Shown in pieces: positions 1-6,832 of a stretch of 49,581 bases of DNA. Below the pieces are notes generated by a model. That model was not told the DNA's origin. It ran no database searches and worked only from the letters and a program-made list of their open reading frames with translations. Positions within the stretch are counted from its first letter, which is position 1, and the number at the start of each line of letters is the position of its first letter. The position numbers were made by a program, and so were the translations under genes. Origin of the DNA: a virus; IMG/VR virus record IMGVR_UViG_3300008106_000012, positions 1 through 49,581 of that record. One strand, given 5' to 3'.

Positions 1-33
1 AACACGCTGTGTGAGGCGCACAGCTTTGGTGCC

Positions 34-231
34 GTGGCACGGGGCGAGTTCCCTCTGATGCCTCGCGGCTTGCTCAAGGCTCTTGTGGACGCCGCCGTGG
101 CCGCAGAGCGCGAGAGGTTGGCGCGTGACGTTGCGGGCCTGCACATGGCGCAGTCGGTCAACAACCAGAACTACCCGAGTGCCTGGCATGACGGCGTGGA
201 CGCCGCGCTGGCGGTGATTCGTGGGGCCTAA
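34..231 (+). CDS. Small hypothetical protein, cassette-like ORF (possibly 5'-partial)
   Basis: A 65-residue ORF begins at GTG 34. The frame is open to the first base of the window, so the gene may start outside it; ATG 58 is an alternative start. The product is Ala/Arg/Glu-rich with an amphipathic helix (AAVAAERERLARDV) and no recognisable family. Its TAA stop (229-231) lies inside the heptamer GCCTAAC, the first core box of an attC-like element. That is the usual geometry of an integron gene cassette, where the reading frame runs into the 5' core of the recombination site. Function is unknown. Confidence 0.5.
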   Translation: MARGEFPLMPRGLLKALVDAAVAAERERLARDVAGLHMAQSVNNQNYPSAWHDGVDAALAVIRGA

Positions 232-310
232 CGTCGAATTGACCGGGCGCCTGTAGTGAGTAGCCGAGGCGCGCCAGCCGTTCGCGCTCCGGTCGAATTT
301 GGTGTTAGGC
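226..310 (+). other. attC-like integron recombination site (candidate)
   Basis: An 85-bp imperfect palindrome is bounded by GCCTAAC (226-232, R'' box) and GTTAGGC (304-310, R' box), exact reverse complements that fit the RYYYAAC / GTTRRRY consensus. Inside them are ATTGACCGG (238-246, L'') and CCGGTCGAAT (289-298, L'). These pair over nine bases with one unpaired extra base, like the extrahelical base of attC. Five-base unpaired spacers (233-237 and 299-303) separate the L and R boxes, and a 42-nt variable loop lies in the middle. The stop codon of the upstream ORF overlaps R''. Architecture is seen directly; recombination activity is inferred. No integron integrase gene lies in the window. 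Confidence 0.6.
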
Positions 311-337
311 CACGCTGTGGCCGTAGCGAGGTGAAGC

Positions 338-547
338 ATGCGAGCAAAAGACTTCTTGGCAGAGTTTGATCCAGAACACTTCCCGTCCACGGTTGGGCCG
401 GAGATCAGCGTTGAGGCGCACGACCCGCCATTCACGCGCACGCAACTTAAACAGATGGCGAGGCAGAACCTGATCGTGTTCAACCGAGAAGACACGCACT
501 ACAGGCTGACGCTGAAGGCAACGAAAGTCGCGGGCCGCGTGGCCTAA
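338..547 (+). CDS. Small hypothetical protein, second cassette-like ORF
   Basis: A 69-residue ORF starts 27 bp after the attC-like element, with a good ribosome binding site (GAGGTGAA) before ATG 338. The product is soluble with mixed charge. The C-terminal half (TRTQLKQMARQNLIVFNR, then Thr/Lys-rich) could be a small fold, but I recognise no family. Its stop codon TAA (545-547) again lies inside GCCTAAC (542-548), as in the preceding ORF, so this is a second cassette-like unit. The rest of a downstream attC is not recognisable, so the cassette appears truncated at its 3' side where phage genes begin. Confidence 0.5.
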   Translation: MRAKDFLAEFDPEHFPSTVGPEISVEAHDPPFTRTQLKQMARQNLIVFNREDTHYRLTLKATKVAGRVA

Positions 548-577
548 CGCGTTTTAGACGAAATCTAGAGGTTTTGT

Positions 578-646
578 ATGCACGACGCACTGTTGATACG
601 GGGGCTGCTTGTAGCCATTTTTCTCATAGAAGGAGCTAGAAAATGA
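578..646 (+). CDS. 22-residue hydrophobic leader peptide (candidate)
   Basis: ATG 578 follows a weak AGAGG site and opens a 22-codon ORF. Its hydrophobic core (LLIRGLLVAIFLIEGA) could span a membrane once. Its TGA stop overlaps the ATG of the next gene (ATGA, 643-646), and that gene's strong AAGGAG site lies inside this ORF, so the two would be translationally coupled. Either a tiny membrane protein or a chance ORF; coupling and hydrophobicity are the only support. Confidence 0.3.
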   Translation: MHDALLIRGLLVAIFLIEGARK

Positions 647-897
647 AACTATCTATCCAAGTTTGTTTTGGGGCGGCGTATTTAGCAGGGGTGGTCATTT
701 GTTTTGGCCCCGCCACCGTAGAATCGGAACGCGCGCAGGCTTTGGTCAGTGCAAAGTGTGCGGTCGATTTCCCCGATGACATCAGCACGAGACGTATCTG
801 CCAAATTCCATCCCCGCCGGCTCTAGCCGGAGGACTCAAAGCGCTTGCTTGGCCGTTTTGGTTGAGTTATATGCTTGCTTTGAAACAAGCAGAATAA
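643..897 (+). CDS. Small membrane protein, early region
   Basis: An 84-residue ORF starts at ATG 643 behind a strong AGAAGGAG site. The N-terminus (SIQVCFGAAYLAGVVICF) looks like a signal anchor or transmembrane helix. A second hydrophobic stretch lies near the C-terminus (ALAWPFWLSYMLAL). Between them is a roughly 45-residue loop with two cysteines (about residues 39 and 53) that could form a disulphide outside the cytoplasm. The gene ends one base before the VRR-NUC start. Function unknown; the early location allows a role in superinfection exclusion or host takeover, but nothing proves it. Confidence 0.6.
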   Translation: MKLSIQVCFGAAYLAGVVICFGPATVESERAQALVSAKCAVDFPDDISTRRICQIPSPPALAGGLKALAWPFWLSYMLALKQAE

Positions 898-898
898 A

Positions 899-1210
899 AT
901 GACCACACCTGAAAGCAAAGTCAAACGTAAGTGCGTAGAGCTTATCACGCGCTATGGTGCGTGGTATTTTTTCCCCGCGCAAAACGGTTACGGTCGTGCT
1001 GGTATACCCGACATCATTATCTGCTACCGAGGCAGGTTTCTTGCAGTAGAATGCAAGGCCGGATATAACAAACCCACCGCTCTGCAAGAGCGCGAAATCA
1101 CCGCTATCCATAAAGCTGGCGGTGCTGCAATGGTGGTCCGCGAAGATACGCTCGATCTACTTGAGCAGTGGTTTAGAGAGACATATGGAAATAATCACCG
1201 CGGACTTTGA
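899..1210 (+). CDS. VRR-NUC domain nuclease
   Basis: A 103-residue single-domain nuclease of the VRR-NUC branch of the PD-(D/E)XK superfamily. The core is visible as GIPDII (residues 35-40, catalytic Asp38), AVECKAG (Glu51-x-Lys53) and a following Gln63 in a helix (TALQEREIT). An early helix carries Glu14. Length fits the stand-alone phage form. Family members are structure-selective or Holliday-junction nucleases in phage DNA metabolism. The 3' end overlaps the start of the DNA polymerase gene by 26 bp, so the two are probably co-translated in the replication operon. Assignment to the family is confident; the substrate is inferred. Confidence 0.88.
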   Translation: MTTPESKVKRKCVELITRYGAWYFFPAQNGYGRAGIPDIIICYRGRFLAVECKAGYNKPTALQEREITAIHKAGGAAMVVREDTLDLLEQWFRETYGNNHRGL

Positions 1211-3059
1211 AACGTACTACGACAAAGAATACAGCCTCACAAAACTAACTACTGAGGCGTATGTACGTGACCCACGATTTGAAGTTATAATGCTCGGGCT
1301 TCGGTGGCCCGATGGCACTACAGAAGTGGTCACTGGCACCCACGCGGACATCAAATATAGACTGGACGCGGTAGACTGGGGTAAGTACGCCGTGCTGTGC
1401 CACAACACGATGTTCGACTCAGCTATCTTCTCGTGGCTCTTTGACGTTAACCCCCGCGCGTGGCTAGACACCCTGTCTATGGCCCGTGCCATGTTCGGTT
1501 CCCGGAACAACTCTCTCGCCATGCTCGCCAAGCGGTACGGCTTCGAGGACAAGGGCACCGAGGTGCAGAACGCGATGGGCAAGCGTAGAGAAGACTTCAC
1601 CCCCGAGGAGTTCAGCCGATACGCAGCCTACTGCCTGCATGACGTTAAGCTTTGCTACGACATGTGGCACACGATGTCCGAGGGCTGGTACAACATCGAG
1701 GAGTTCGACAAGCGGGACAACTACCCCCTGGAGGAGTTGCGGCTCATCGACCGGCATATCAGGATGTTCTCGGAACCTGTGCTGCGGCTGAACAAGGAGA
1801 AGCTGGAAGCGCACCTCGCAGGGGTGATCAAGCGCAAGGAAGAGCTTCTGAGTAAGACAGAGTTCAGTAAGGAGCGGCTATCGTCGAACCCGCAGTTTGC
1901 CGAGGTACTGAAGGAACTGGGTGTCGAGCCACCCATAAAGATCAGCAAGACGACGGGGAAACCGACGTTCGCATTCGCTAAGACCGACCCCGAACTTAAA
2001 GCCCTGCTGGACCATCCTGATGAGCGGGTGCAGACCGCTGTAGCTGCGCGCCTGGGGACCAAAAGCACGCTGGAGGAGACCCGCACGAGTACGTTTATCG
2101 ACATCGTTAAGCGTAATTCAGTACTACCAGTCCCTCTCAAGTATAGCTACGCAAGAACAAAAAGGACGAGCGGCGGCGATAATATTAATCTTCAAAACCT
2201 ACCTGCACGAGGGGGTACAGAACTTAAAGCATGTATTGAAGCCCCGCCTGGGTACGTTCTGGTCGATTCTGATTCGTCCAACATCGAAGCTCGGGTACTG
2301 GCGTGGCTGGCGAGGCAGGACGATCTTGTTGAGGATTTCGCCAACGGAGTCGATGTGTATTGCAAAATGGCGAGTCGTATCTACGGCCGTCCAATTACGA
2401 AGGCTAACAAGAGCGAAAGATTCCTAGGAAAAACAGTGGTCGTCGGGTGCGGTTACCAAACCGGGGCTTTCAAACTACAGGCTACGCTAAAGACCGCAAA
2501 CCCGCCAATGGATCTTGATATTCAAGAGTGCCAGCGGATCATTGACGTTTATCGCATGACTAATAGCCGTATCAAAAATCTGTGGTACGAGGCCGAGCAG
2601 TGCATCGAGTCCATGCACGCCAACAAGACCCGGTGGCTCGGGCGAGAGGGTGTACTGCTCATCGAAGGGAAGAAAGGCGCGCGCCTGCCCAGCGGGTTGT
2701 ACGTCAGCTACCCGCAACTGCACCGGGCACATGACCCGAACCGACAAGTAATGCGGTGGCAGTATAAAGACGACACAGGACTGGTAGATATATACGGCGG
2801 GAAATTGGTTGAGAACTGCACTCAGGCACTCGCCCGTATTATTGTGATGTCGCAATTGCTGCGCATTGCAAAGAAGTACCGTGTGGCCTTGACCGTCCAT
2901 GATAGTATTCTGGCCGTAGTGCGCGAGGCCGAGCTAGGCGAGGCGCGGGCTTACATCGAGTCCTGCATGCGTTGGGTACCTCCCTGGGCAGCGGGGCTGC
3001 CGATCAACTGTGAGTCCAAATGGGGCTATAATTACGGGGAAATGGCTGATGAAGAATGA
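1185..3059 (+). CDS. Family A DNA polymerase with 3'-5' exonuclease
   Basis: Replicative DNA polymerase of the Pol I/T7-like type, 624 residues from ATG 1185. An in-frame ATG at 1122 would start inside the preceding gene and adds residues unlike the family. The exonuclease is a DEDDy type: DFETYYD (Asp7/Glu9), NTMFD (Asp78), YCLHD (Tyr149, Asp153). The polymerase domain shows motif A DSSNIEARV (Asp363), motif B RFLGK...GCGY (Arg412, Lys416, Tyr424) and motif C VHDSI (His572-Asp573). Motif C ends in Ser instead of the usual Glu, a variant of the HDE triad; the metal-binding Asp is kept. It should work with the primase-helicase at 8055. No thioredoxin-type processivity partner is obvious. Confidence 0.95.
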   Translation: MEIITADFETYYDKEYSLTKLTTEAYVRDPRFEVIMLGLRWPDGTTEVVTGTHADIKYRLDAVDWGKYAVLCHNTMFDSAIFSWLFDVNPRAWLDTLSMARAMFGSRNNSLAMLAKRYGFEDKGTEVQNAMGKRREDFTPEEFSRYAAYCLHDVKLCYDMWHTMSEGWYNIEEFDKRDNYPLEELRLIDRHIRMFSEPVLRLNKEKLEAHLAGVIKRKEELLSKTEFSKERLSSNPQFAEVLKELGVEPPIKISKTTGKPTFAFAKTDPELKALLDHPDERVQTAVAARLGTKSTLEETRTSTFIDIVKRNSVLPVPLKYSYARTKRTSGGDNINLQNLPARGGTELKACIEAPPGYVLVDSDSSNIEARVLAWLARQDDLVEDFANGVDVYCKMASRIYGRPITKANKSERFLGKTVVVGCGYQTGAFKLQATLKTANPPMDLDIQECQRIIDVYRMTNSRIKNLWYEAEQCIESMHANKTRWLGREGVLLIEGKKGARLPSGLYVSYPQLHRAHDPNRQVMRWQYKDDTGLVDIYGGKLVENCTQALARIIVMSQLLRIAKKYRVALTVHDSILAVVREAELGEARAYIESCMRWVPPWAAGLPINCESKWGYNYGEMADEE

Positions 3060-3234
3060 CGAGATTGTTGACTACGCAATGCCGCTAATACAGATCGAAA
3101 AGCTTGCGAAAGAGATTCACCATCTTTGTCTGAGTCACGAATATGAAAAAGCGCGGTTGAAGGCCGAGAGCCTTTGTGTCGAAGGGCGGCTGCTCCAGCA
3201 TACTCTTTCGATAATGGAAGAAAATAAGCGATGA
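3049..3234 (+). CDS. Small hypothetical protein downstream of DNA polymerase
   Basis: A 61-residue ORF starting at ATG 3049, overlapping the last 11 bases of the polymerase gene. A longer in-frame start at 3010 would run deeper into the polymerase and is less likely. The product is helical and charged (IEKLAKEIHHLCLSHEYEKA) with no known family. Its end overlaps the next gene by ATGA (3231-3234), so it is translationally coupled on both sides, which argues that it is real. Function unknown. Confidence 0.6.
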   Translation: MKNDEIVDYAMPLIQIEKLAKEIHHLCLSHEYEKARLKAESLCVEGRLLQHTLSIMEENKR

Positions 3235-3902
3235 AAGCGTGGTCGTTTAGTAGCCTAAAAAAGTTTAAGACTTGTCCGAGACAGTATGCAGAGGTAAAAG
3301 TCTTCCGCAACTTTGTGGAGCCCCCGTTCACAGAGGCTACGCTATACGGCACGAGTTTCCACGAAGCAGCCGAGACTTACGTGCGAGACGGCACCCCCCT
3401 GCCTGAGATCTTCGGCTACGTCAAGCCCCACCTCGATGCCCTGCGAAACATCCCTGGGACCAAGCTGTGCGAGCACAAGATGGGCCTGACCAAGGATCTG
3501 CACCCTTGCGCGTTTGACGCGCCTGATGTATGGTGCCGGGGGGTCGTGGACCTCCTGATCGTCAACGAGGACAAAGGCTCCGCCCGGGTCGTGGACTACA
3601 AGACGAACCGGTCTGCCAAATACGCAGACACAGCACAGTTGGAGTTGATGGCCTTGCTGGTCTTCAAACACTTCCCCTCAGTGCGTAGAGTCAAGGGTGG
3701 GCTGCTGTTCGTATTAGCGAACCACTTCAAGCCCGCTGAATACACAGTAGAACGTGAAAAAGTCTACTGGCGGCAATGGATGCAAGATATCCAACGACTG
3801 GAAACCGCAATCCGCACAAACGTATGGAACCCTAATCCGTCGGGGCTTTGCCGTCGCCATTGCGTCGTTACTACCTGTCCCCATAATGGAGCTAATACAT
3901 GA
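3231..3902 (+). CDS. RecB/Cas4-like PD-(D/E)XK nuclease with cysteine cluster
   Basis: A 223-residue exonuclease-type protein. Visible elements are the N-terminal WSFSSLKKFKTCPRQY, GTSFHEAAE (His44), a catalytic Asp in VVDLLI (Asp107), the VDYKT motif (Asp122-x-Lys124) and QLELMALLVF (Gln136). Cys15 together with Cys207, Cys211 and Cys216 near the C-terminus resembles the four-cysteine Fe-S cluster of Cas4/AddB-type nucleases. Family members degrade or resect DNA ends; in a phage replication operon it probably acts in recombination or host DNA breakdown. It begins at the ATGA overlap with the previous gene. The cluster is inferred from cysteine spacing only. Confidence 0.85.
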   Translation: MKAWSFSSLKKFKTCPRQYAEVKVFRNFVEPPFTEATLYGTSFHEAAETYVRDGTPLPEIFGYVKPHLDALRNIPGTKLCEHKMGLTKDLHPCAFDAPDVWCRGVVDLLIVNEDKGSARVVDYKTNRSAKYADTAQLELMALLVFKHFPSVRRVKGGLLFVLANHFKPAEYTVEREKVYWRQWMQDIQRLETAIRTNVWNPNPSGLCRRHCVVTTCPHNGANT

Positions 3903-4093
3903 ACTGGGTCCAGTTGGAATTGGATTTTGGAGATAACGAATGCCTTACGCAAACAAAAAAGACCGTGATCATTCCGCGGAGTACAGAGACTTCCTTGCAA
4001 ATGGTGGGCGGGCTAAGCAGTCGGAAAGACAGCGAGCTAGACGCGCTTGGGATAAAGAGCACGGGCGAGCTTCCCGGGAAGGGAAAGCCCTAG
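3899..4093 (+). CDS. Possible short coupled ORF overlapping the HNH-like gene
   Basis: ATG 3899 overlaps the stop of the nuclease gene (ATGA), and the first residues (MNWVQLELDFGDNE) look protein-like. The remaining 50 codons run in a different frame through the HNH-like gene that starts at 3940, and look like a shadow of it. The most economical reading is a translational bridge that delivers ribosomes to the next start (TTGGAG site upstream of 3940). Real existence as a protein is doubtful. Confidence 0.2.
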   Translation: MNWVQLELDFGDNECLTQTKKTVIIPRSTETSLQMVGGLSSRKDSELDALGIKSTGELPGKGKP

Positions 4094-4206
4094 ACCACAT
4101 CAAGCCCATCAAAGACGGCGGGAAAAGCAAGCCGGGGAATGTCCGGCTTAAGTCTTTTAGCGCCAACAGCGCAAAAAACTACAAGAGCCCGCGAAGCGGG
4201 GCCTGA
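3940..4206 (+). CDS. Small HNH-like phage protein
   Basis: An 88-residue, strongly basic protein. The N-terminal half is Lys/Arg-rich (NKKDRDHSAEYRDF, then KQSERQRARRAW). The C-terminal half contains LDHIKPIKDGGKSKPGNV, with Asp52-His53 followed by a Gly-Gly turn, and Asn67/Asn76/Asn80. This matches the beta-beta-alpha metal (HNH) core of a group of very short phage HNH-like proteins. They usually lack cysteine knuckles, as here. It may nick DNA or only bind it. Start chosen for the TTGGAG site about ten bases upstream. Followed by a 93-bp non-coding stretch with three hairpins. Confidence 0.75.
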   Translation: MPYANKKDRDHSAEYRDFLANGGRAKQSERQRARRAWDKEHGRASREGKALDHIKPIKDGGKSKPGNVRLKSFSANSAKNYKSPRSGA

Positions 4207-4207
4207 T

Positions 4208-4276
4208 ACCGCTTAGAGCGGGTTTAATCCCCAACAAGATTGGGGTCTACGGTTCGGTGAGATCCCCTCACCGAAC
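4208..4276 (+). other. Three consecutive hairpins before the exonuclease gene
   Basis: The 93-bp gap between two early genes holds three hairpins in a row. The first, 4208-4223 (ACCGCT/AGCGGGT), has one mismatch or bulge. The second, 4229-4245, has a perfect 6-bp stem (CCCCAA/TTGGGG). The third, 4252-4276, has a perfect 10-bp stem (GTTCGGTGAG/CTCACCGAAC) and a 5-nt loop. None is followed by a T-tract, so they do not look like intrinsic terminators. An RNA processing site, an mRNA stabiliser or a protein-binding leader would fit. The exonuclease RBS (AGGAGAAG) lies just downstream. Confidence 0.7.
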
Positions 4277-4299
4277 GATCTTGGTATTCAGGAGAAGAA

Positions 4300-4842
4300 A
4301 TGGACAGCGAGCTTAAGCATGTAATGGTTGATCTTGAGACCCTGGGCACAAGACCAGGGGATACGATCCTATCTATCGGCGCAGTGAAATTTAGTGCCGA
4401 AAAAGGGATCACCGAAAAATTCTATGTTGCAATCGACTCGGAGTCCTGTAAAGAAGCCGGATTCCGCGCGCAAAAGAGTACTTTGGAGTGGTGGTCTAAA
4501 CAGTCAGAAGAAGCCAGAACTGCTGCATTTTCTGGTACGCTTAGAATCGACCTCGCGCTCATTAAGTTCGCTATGTGGATGCCTCCGCAAGACGTAGCAG
4601 TGGTTTGGGGCAACGGCGCAAACTTTGATAATGCACTGCTTGCCGCTGCCTACCGTCTCACGAAGATGGATACTCCTTGGCATTTTTGGAACGACCGCTG
4701 CTACCGGACTATCCGGGCCATGTTCGGTACGAAAGAAAAGAAGCAAAACGTAGGGGTACCGCACAACGCTCTTGATGATGCTACGACACAGGCCCTTGAC
4801 CTTATCGAACGCGCGGCGGCTTGTAAGTTTGAGTTGCGTTAA
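4300..4842 (+). CDS. DEDDh 3'-5' exonuclease (RNase T/DnaQ superfamily)
   Basis: A 180-residue single-domain exonuclease. Motif I is VMVDLETLG (Asp11, Glu13), motif II is GNGANFDNALL (Asp110), and motif III is PHNALDDATTQA (His155, Asp160), the DEDDh signature. Length and the WGNGANFD pattern match the phage proteins annotated as 3'-5' exoribonuclease/exonuclease VIII-like. It could trim RNA or DNA 3' ends during replication or nucleotide salvage. A good RBS (AGGAGAAG) precedes ATG 4300. The stop overlaps the helicase start (TAATG), so expression is coupled. Confidence 0.88.
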   Translation: MDSELKHVMVDLETLGTRPGDTILSIGAVKFSAEKGITEKFYVAIDSESCKEAGFRAQKSTLEWWSKQSEEARTAAFSGTLRIDLALIKFAMWMPPQDVAVVWGNGANFDNALLAAAYRLTKMDTPWHFWNDRCYRTIRAMFGTKEKKQNVGVPHNALDDATTQALDLIERAAACKFELR

Positions 4843-6383
4843 TGCAGATAGTAGAGAACAAAGCTTTGCTTCTTAAGTTGCGGCACCCCGAGCGGGTGCT
4901 CGCAACGATCCCCCGTTCCAAACAACTAGCGGATGGCATGGTATTGGTCTATTGGGGCCTAGATGAGTCCCAAGTACTAAAGAACCTAGGCGTCAAGAAG
5001 GTACCATCGCCAATAGAAAAGCACTACAACTGGCCGGGAATATATACGCCATTCGCACACCAGCGGACTACCGCCTCGTTTCTCACGCTCCATCGTAGAG
5101 CGTATTGTTTCAACGACCCGGGCACCGCCAAGACCGCGAGCGTAGCGTGGGCAGCGGACTACTTGTTGCGTACGGGACATGTCAAACGCGTCTTGGTGAT
5201 CTGCCCACTGTCGATTATGAACTCGGCATGGCGCGCTGACCTGTTCAAAACGGTCATGCACCGCAGGGTAGATATTGCTCACGGTAGCAGACAGAAACGT
5301 ACTAAAGTCATACAGTCCGATGCTGAGTTTGTCATCATAAATTTTGATGGCGTCGAAACAGTCCTACCAGACCTGAAAGATAGCGGTTTCGATTTGGTAA
5401 TAATCGACGAAGCCAACGCAGTAAAAACCGCCACCACCAAAAGATGGAGAGCGATCAACTCATTAATTCAGCCGAATACGTGGCTGTGGATGTTGACCGG
5501 CACCCCTGCCTCGCAAAGTCCTACTGACGCTTATGGCCTAGCTAAAATGATGGACCCGGGATCGGTACCATCAAATTTCTATACATTCCGCGATAGAGTG
5601 ATGTATAAACTCACACAGTTTAGGTGGAAACCTAAGACTGATGCAGCCGAAACGATTAACAAAATACTACAGCCAGCGATCAGATTTACGAAAGATGAAT
5701 GCTTAGACCTGCCGGAATTGCTGTATACCACGCGCGAAGCCCCACTCACACCGCAGCAGTCTAAGTACTACAAGCTCCTCAAAGAGCAGTTTATAATGAC
5801 TGCCGCTGGAGAAACCGTAACGTCGGTTAACGCGGCTACTAATCTTAACAAGCTCTTACAGGTAGCTTGCGGGTGCGTGTATACTGACGACGGTAATACC
5901 GTAGTGTTCGACATGACACATCGGTATAATGTTTTACTAGAAGCGATAGAAGAAAGCACACACAAAGTTCTTGTCTTCGTCCCTTTCCGGCACGCAATAG
6001 ACCATCTAGAGAACCAACTGAAAAAAGACGGATATACAGTAGAAGTAGTTCATGGTGGTGTAGCTGCTCATAAACGTACAGAAATATTTAAGGCGTTTCA
6101 GACTGAACCTGATCCACGCATTCTGTTGATTCAGCCCGCCGCTGCTTCGCATGGTGTGACGTTGCACGCGGCCAACACTGTCGTGTGGTGGGGGCCTGTG
6201 ACCTCTAACGAAATCTGGCACCAAGCCAACGCTCGCGTCCACCGGGCGGGCCAGAAAAACCCCTGCTTGGTGGTCAAGCTCTGCGGCTCCCCGGTCGAGC
6301 GTAAGCAGTATGAAGCGCTGGAGTCCAAGACCGCCAGCCTCGATTCGCTTCTGAACCTGTACAAGGAGGTACTTGACGCCTAA
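4842..6383 (+). CDS. SNF2/DEAD-like superfamily 2 helicase
   Basis: A 513-residue SF2 ATPase. Motif I is NDPGTAKT (residues 91-98), a phage variant of the SNF2 GLGKT loop. Motif Ia contains VLVICPLSI. Motif II is IIDEAN (Asp189, Glu190; DEAN in place of DEAH), and motif III is LTGTPAS (about 218-224). The second RecA-like lobe carries KVLVFVPF and motif VI QANARVHRAGQ (about 457-467) with its two arginines. The HRAGQ ending is typical of SNF2-type translocases. Phage members of this group are placed with replication genes and probably remodel DNA or protein-DNA complexes. It begins at a TAATG overlap with the exonuclease gene. Walker A residue Ala96 replaces Gly, so ATPase activity is likely but not certain. 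Confidence 0.92.
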   Translation: MQIVENKALLLKLRHPERVLATIPRSKQLADGMVLVYWGLDESQVLKNLGVKKVPSPIEKHYNWPGIYTPFAHQRTTASFLTLHRRAYCFNDPGTAKTASVAWAADYLLRTGHVKRVLVICPLSIMNSAWRADLFKTVMHRRVDIAHGSRQKRTKVIQSDAEFVIINFDGVETVLPDLKDSGFDLVIIDEANAVKTATTKRWRAINSLIQPNTWLWMLTGTPASQSPTDAYGLAKMMDPGSVPSNFYTFRDRVMYKLTQFRWKPKTDAAETINKILQPAIRFTKDECLDLPELLYTTREAPLTPQQSKYYKLLKEQFIMTAAGETVTSVNAATNLNKLLQVACGCVYTDDGNTVVFDMTHRYNVLLEAIEESTHKVLVFVPFRHAIDHLENQLKKDGYTVEVVHGGVAAHKRTEIFKAFQTEPDPRILLIQPAAASHGVTLHAANTVVWWGPVTSNEIWHQANARVHRAGQKNPCLVVKLCGSPVERKQYEALESKTASLDSLLNLYKEVLDA

Positions 6384-6400
6384 AAGTTTTCATGTAAACT
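6373..6400 (+). promoter_or_regulatory. Candidate sigma70-type promoter
   Basis: TTGACG (6373-6378, five of six to the -35 consensus) and TAAACT (6395-6400, four of six to -10) are separated by 16 bp. They lie at the end of the helicase gene and about 25 bp upstream of the next start, which has a strong AGGAGG site. This would let the ssDNA-binding group be transcribed separately from the polymerase group. Read by eye; one 16-bp-spaced match can arise by chance. Confidence 0.4.
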
Positions 6401-6423
6401 ACGAGCCTGTCTAGGAGGCCCCA

Positions 6424-6831
6424 ATGCAAGAGACGCAAAGCGAACTGCCGCCGACACCAGTACTGGTCAAAGCGTATTTAAAGATGCGAGAAGCACGTAG
6501 TGCTCTGTCGGCAAAATATGAAGAAGAAGATAAGAAGATCAAAGACCAGATGGAAGCGGTAGAGGGATTCCTACTTGAAACCTGCAAGCGCGCGGGGGGT
6601 AACGTCAGTATCCCCGGTGTTGGTGTAGTTATTCGTGGGGTGTCTACCCGCTACTGGACATCTGATTGGGAGGCGATGCATAAGTTTATCGAGGAGAACA
6701 ACGCGCTAGATTTGCTTGAACGGCGCATCGCGCAACGCGCGATGAGTGAATTCCTAAAGTCTAACCCTGACAAGATGCCAAAAGGCATGAACGTCGAGTC
6801 GAAGTACACTGTAACCGTTAGAAGGTCTTAA
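6424..6831 (+). CDS. Conserved phage replication-region protein
   Basis: A 135-residue protein of a type often found next to ssDNA-binding genes in phages. The N-terminal half is a charged coiled-coil-like helix (REARSALSAKYEEEDKKIKDQME). A short beta region follows (GVGVVIRGVSTRYWTSDWEAM), then a helix (LDLLERRIAQRAMSEFL) and a basic tail ending in VESKYTVTVRRS. This order is shared by a family of uncharacterised phage proteins; no enzymatic motif is visible. RBS AGGAGG sits 7 bases from ATG 6424. It lies two bases before the ssDNA-binding candidate and probably works with it. Confidence 0.7.
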   Translation: MQETQSELPPTPVLVKAYLKMREARSALSAKYEEEDKKIKDQMEAVEGFLLETCKRAGGNVSIPGVGVVIRGVSTRYWTSDWEAMHKFIEENNALDLLERRIAQRAMSEFLKSNPDKMPKGMNVESKYTVTVRRS

Positions 6832-6832
6832 T

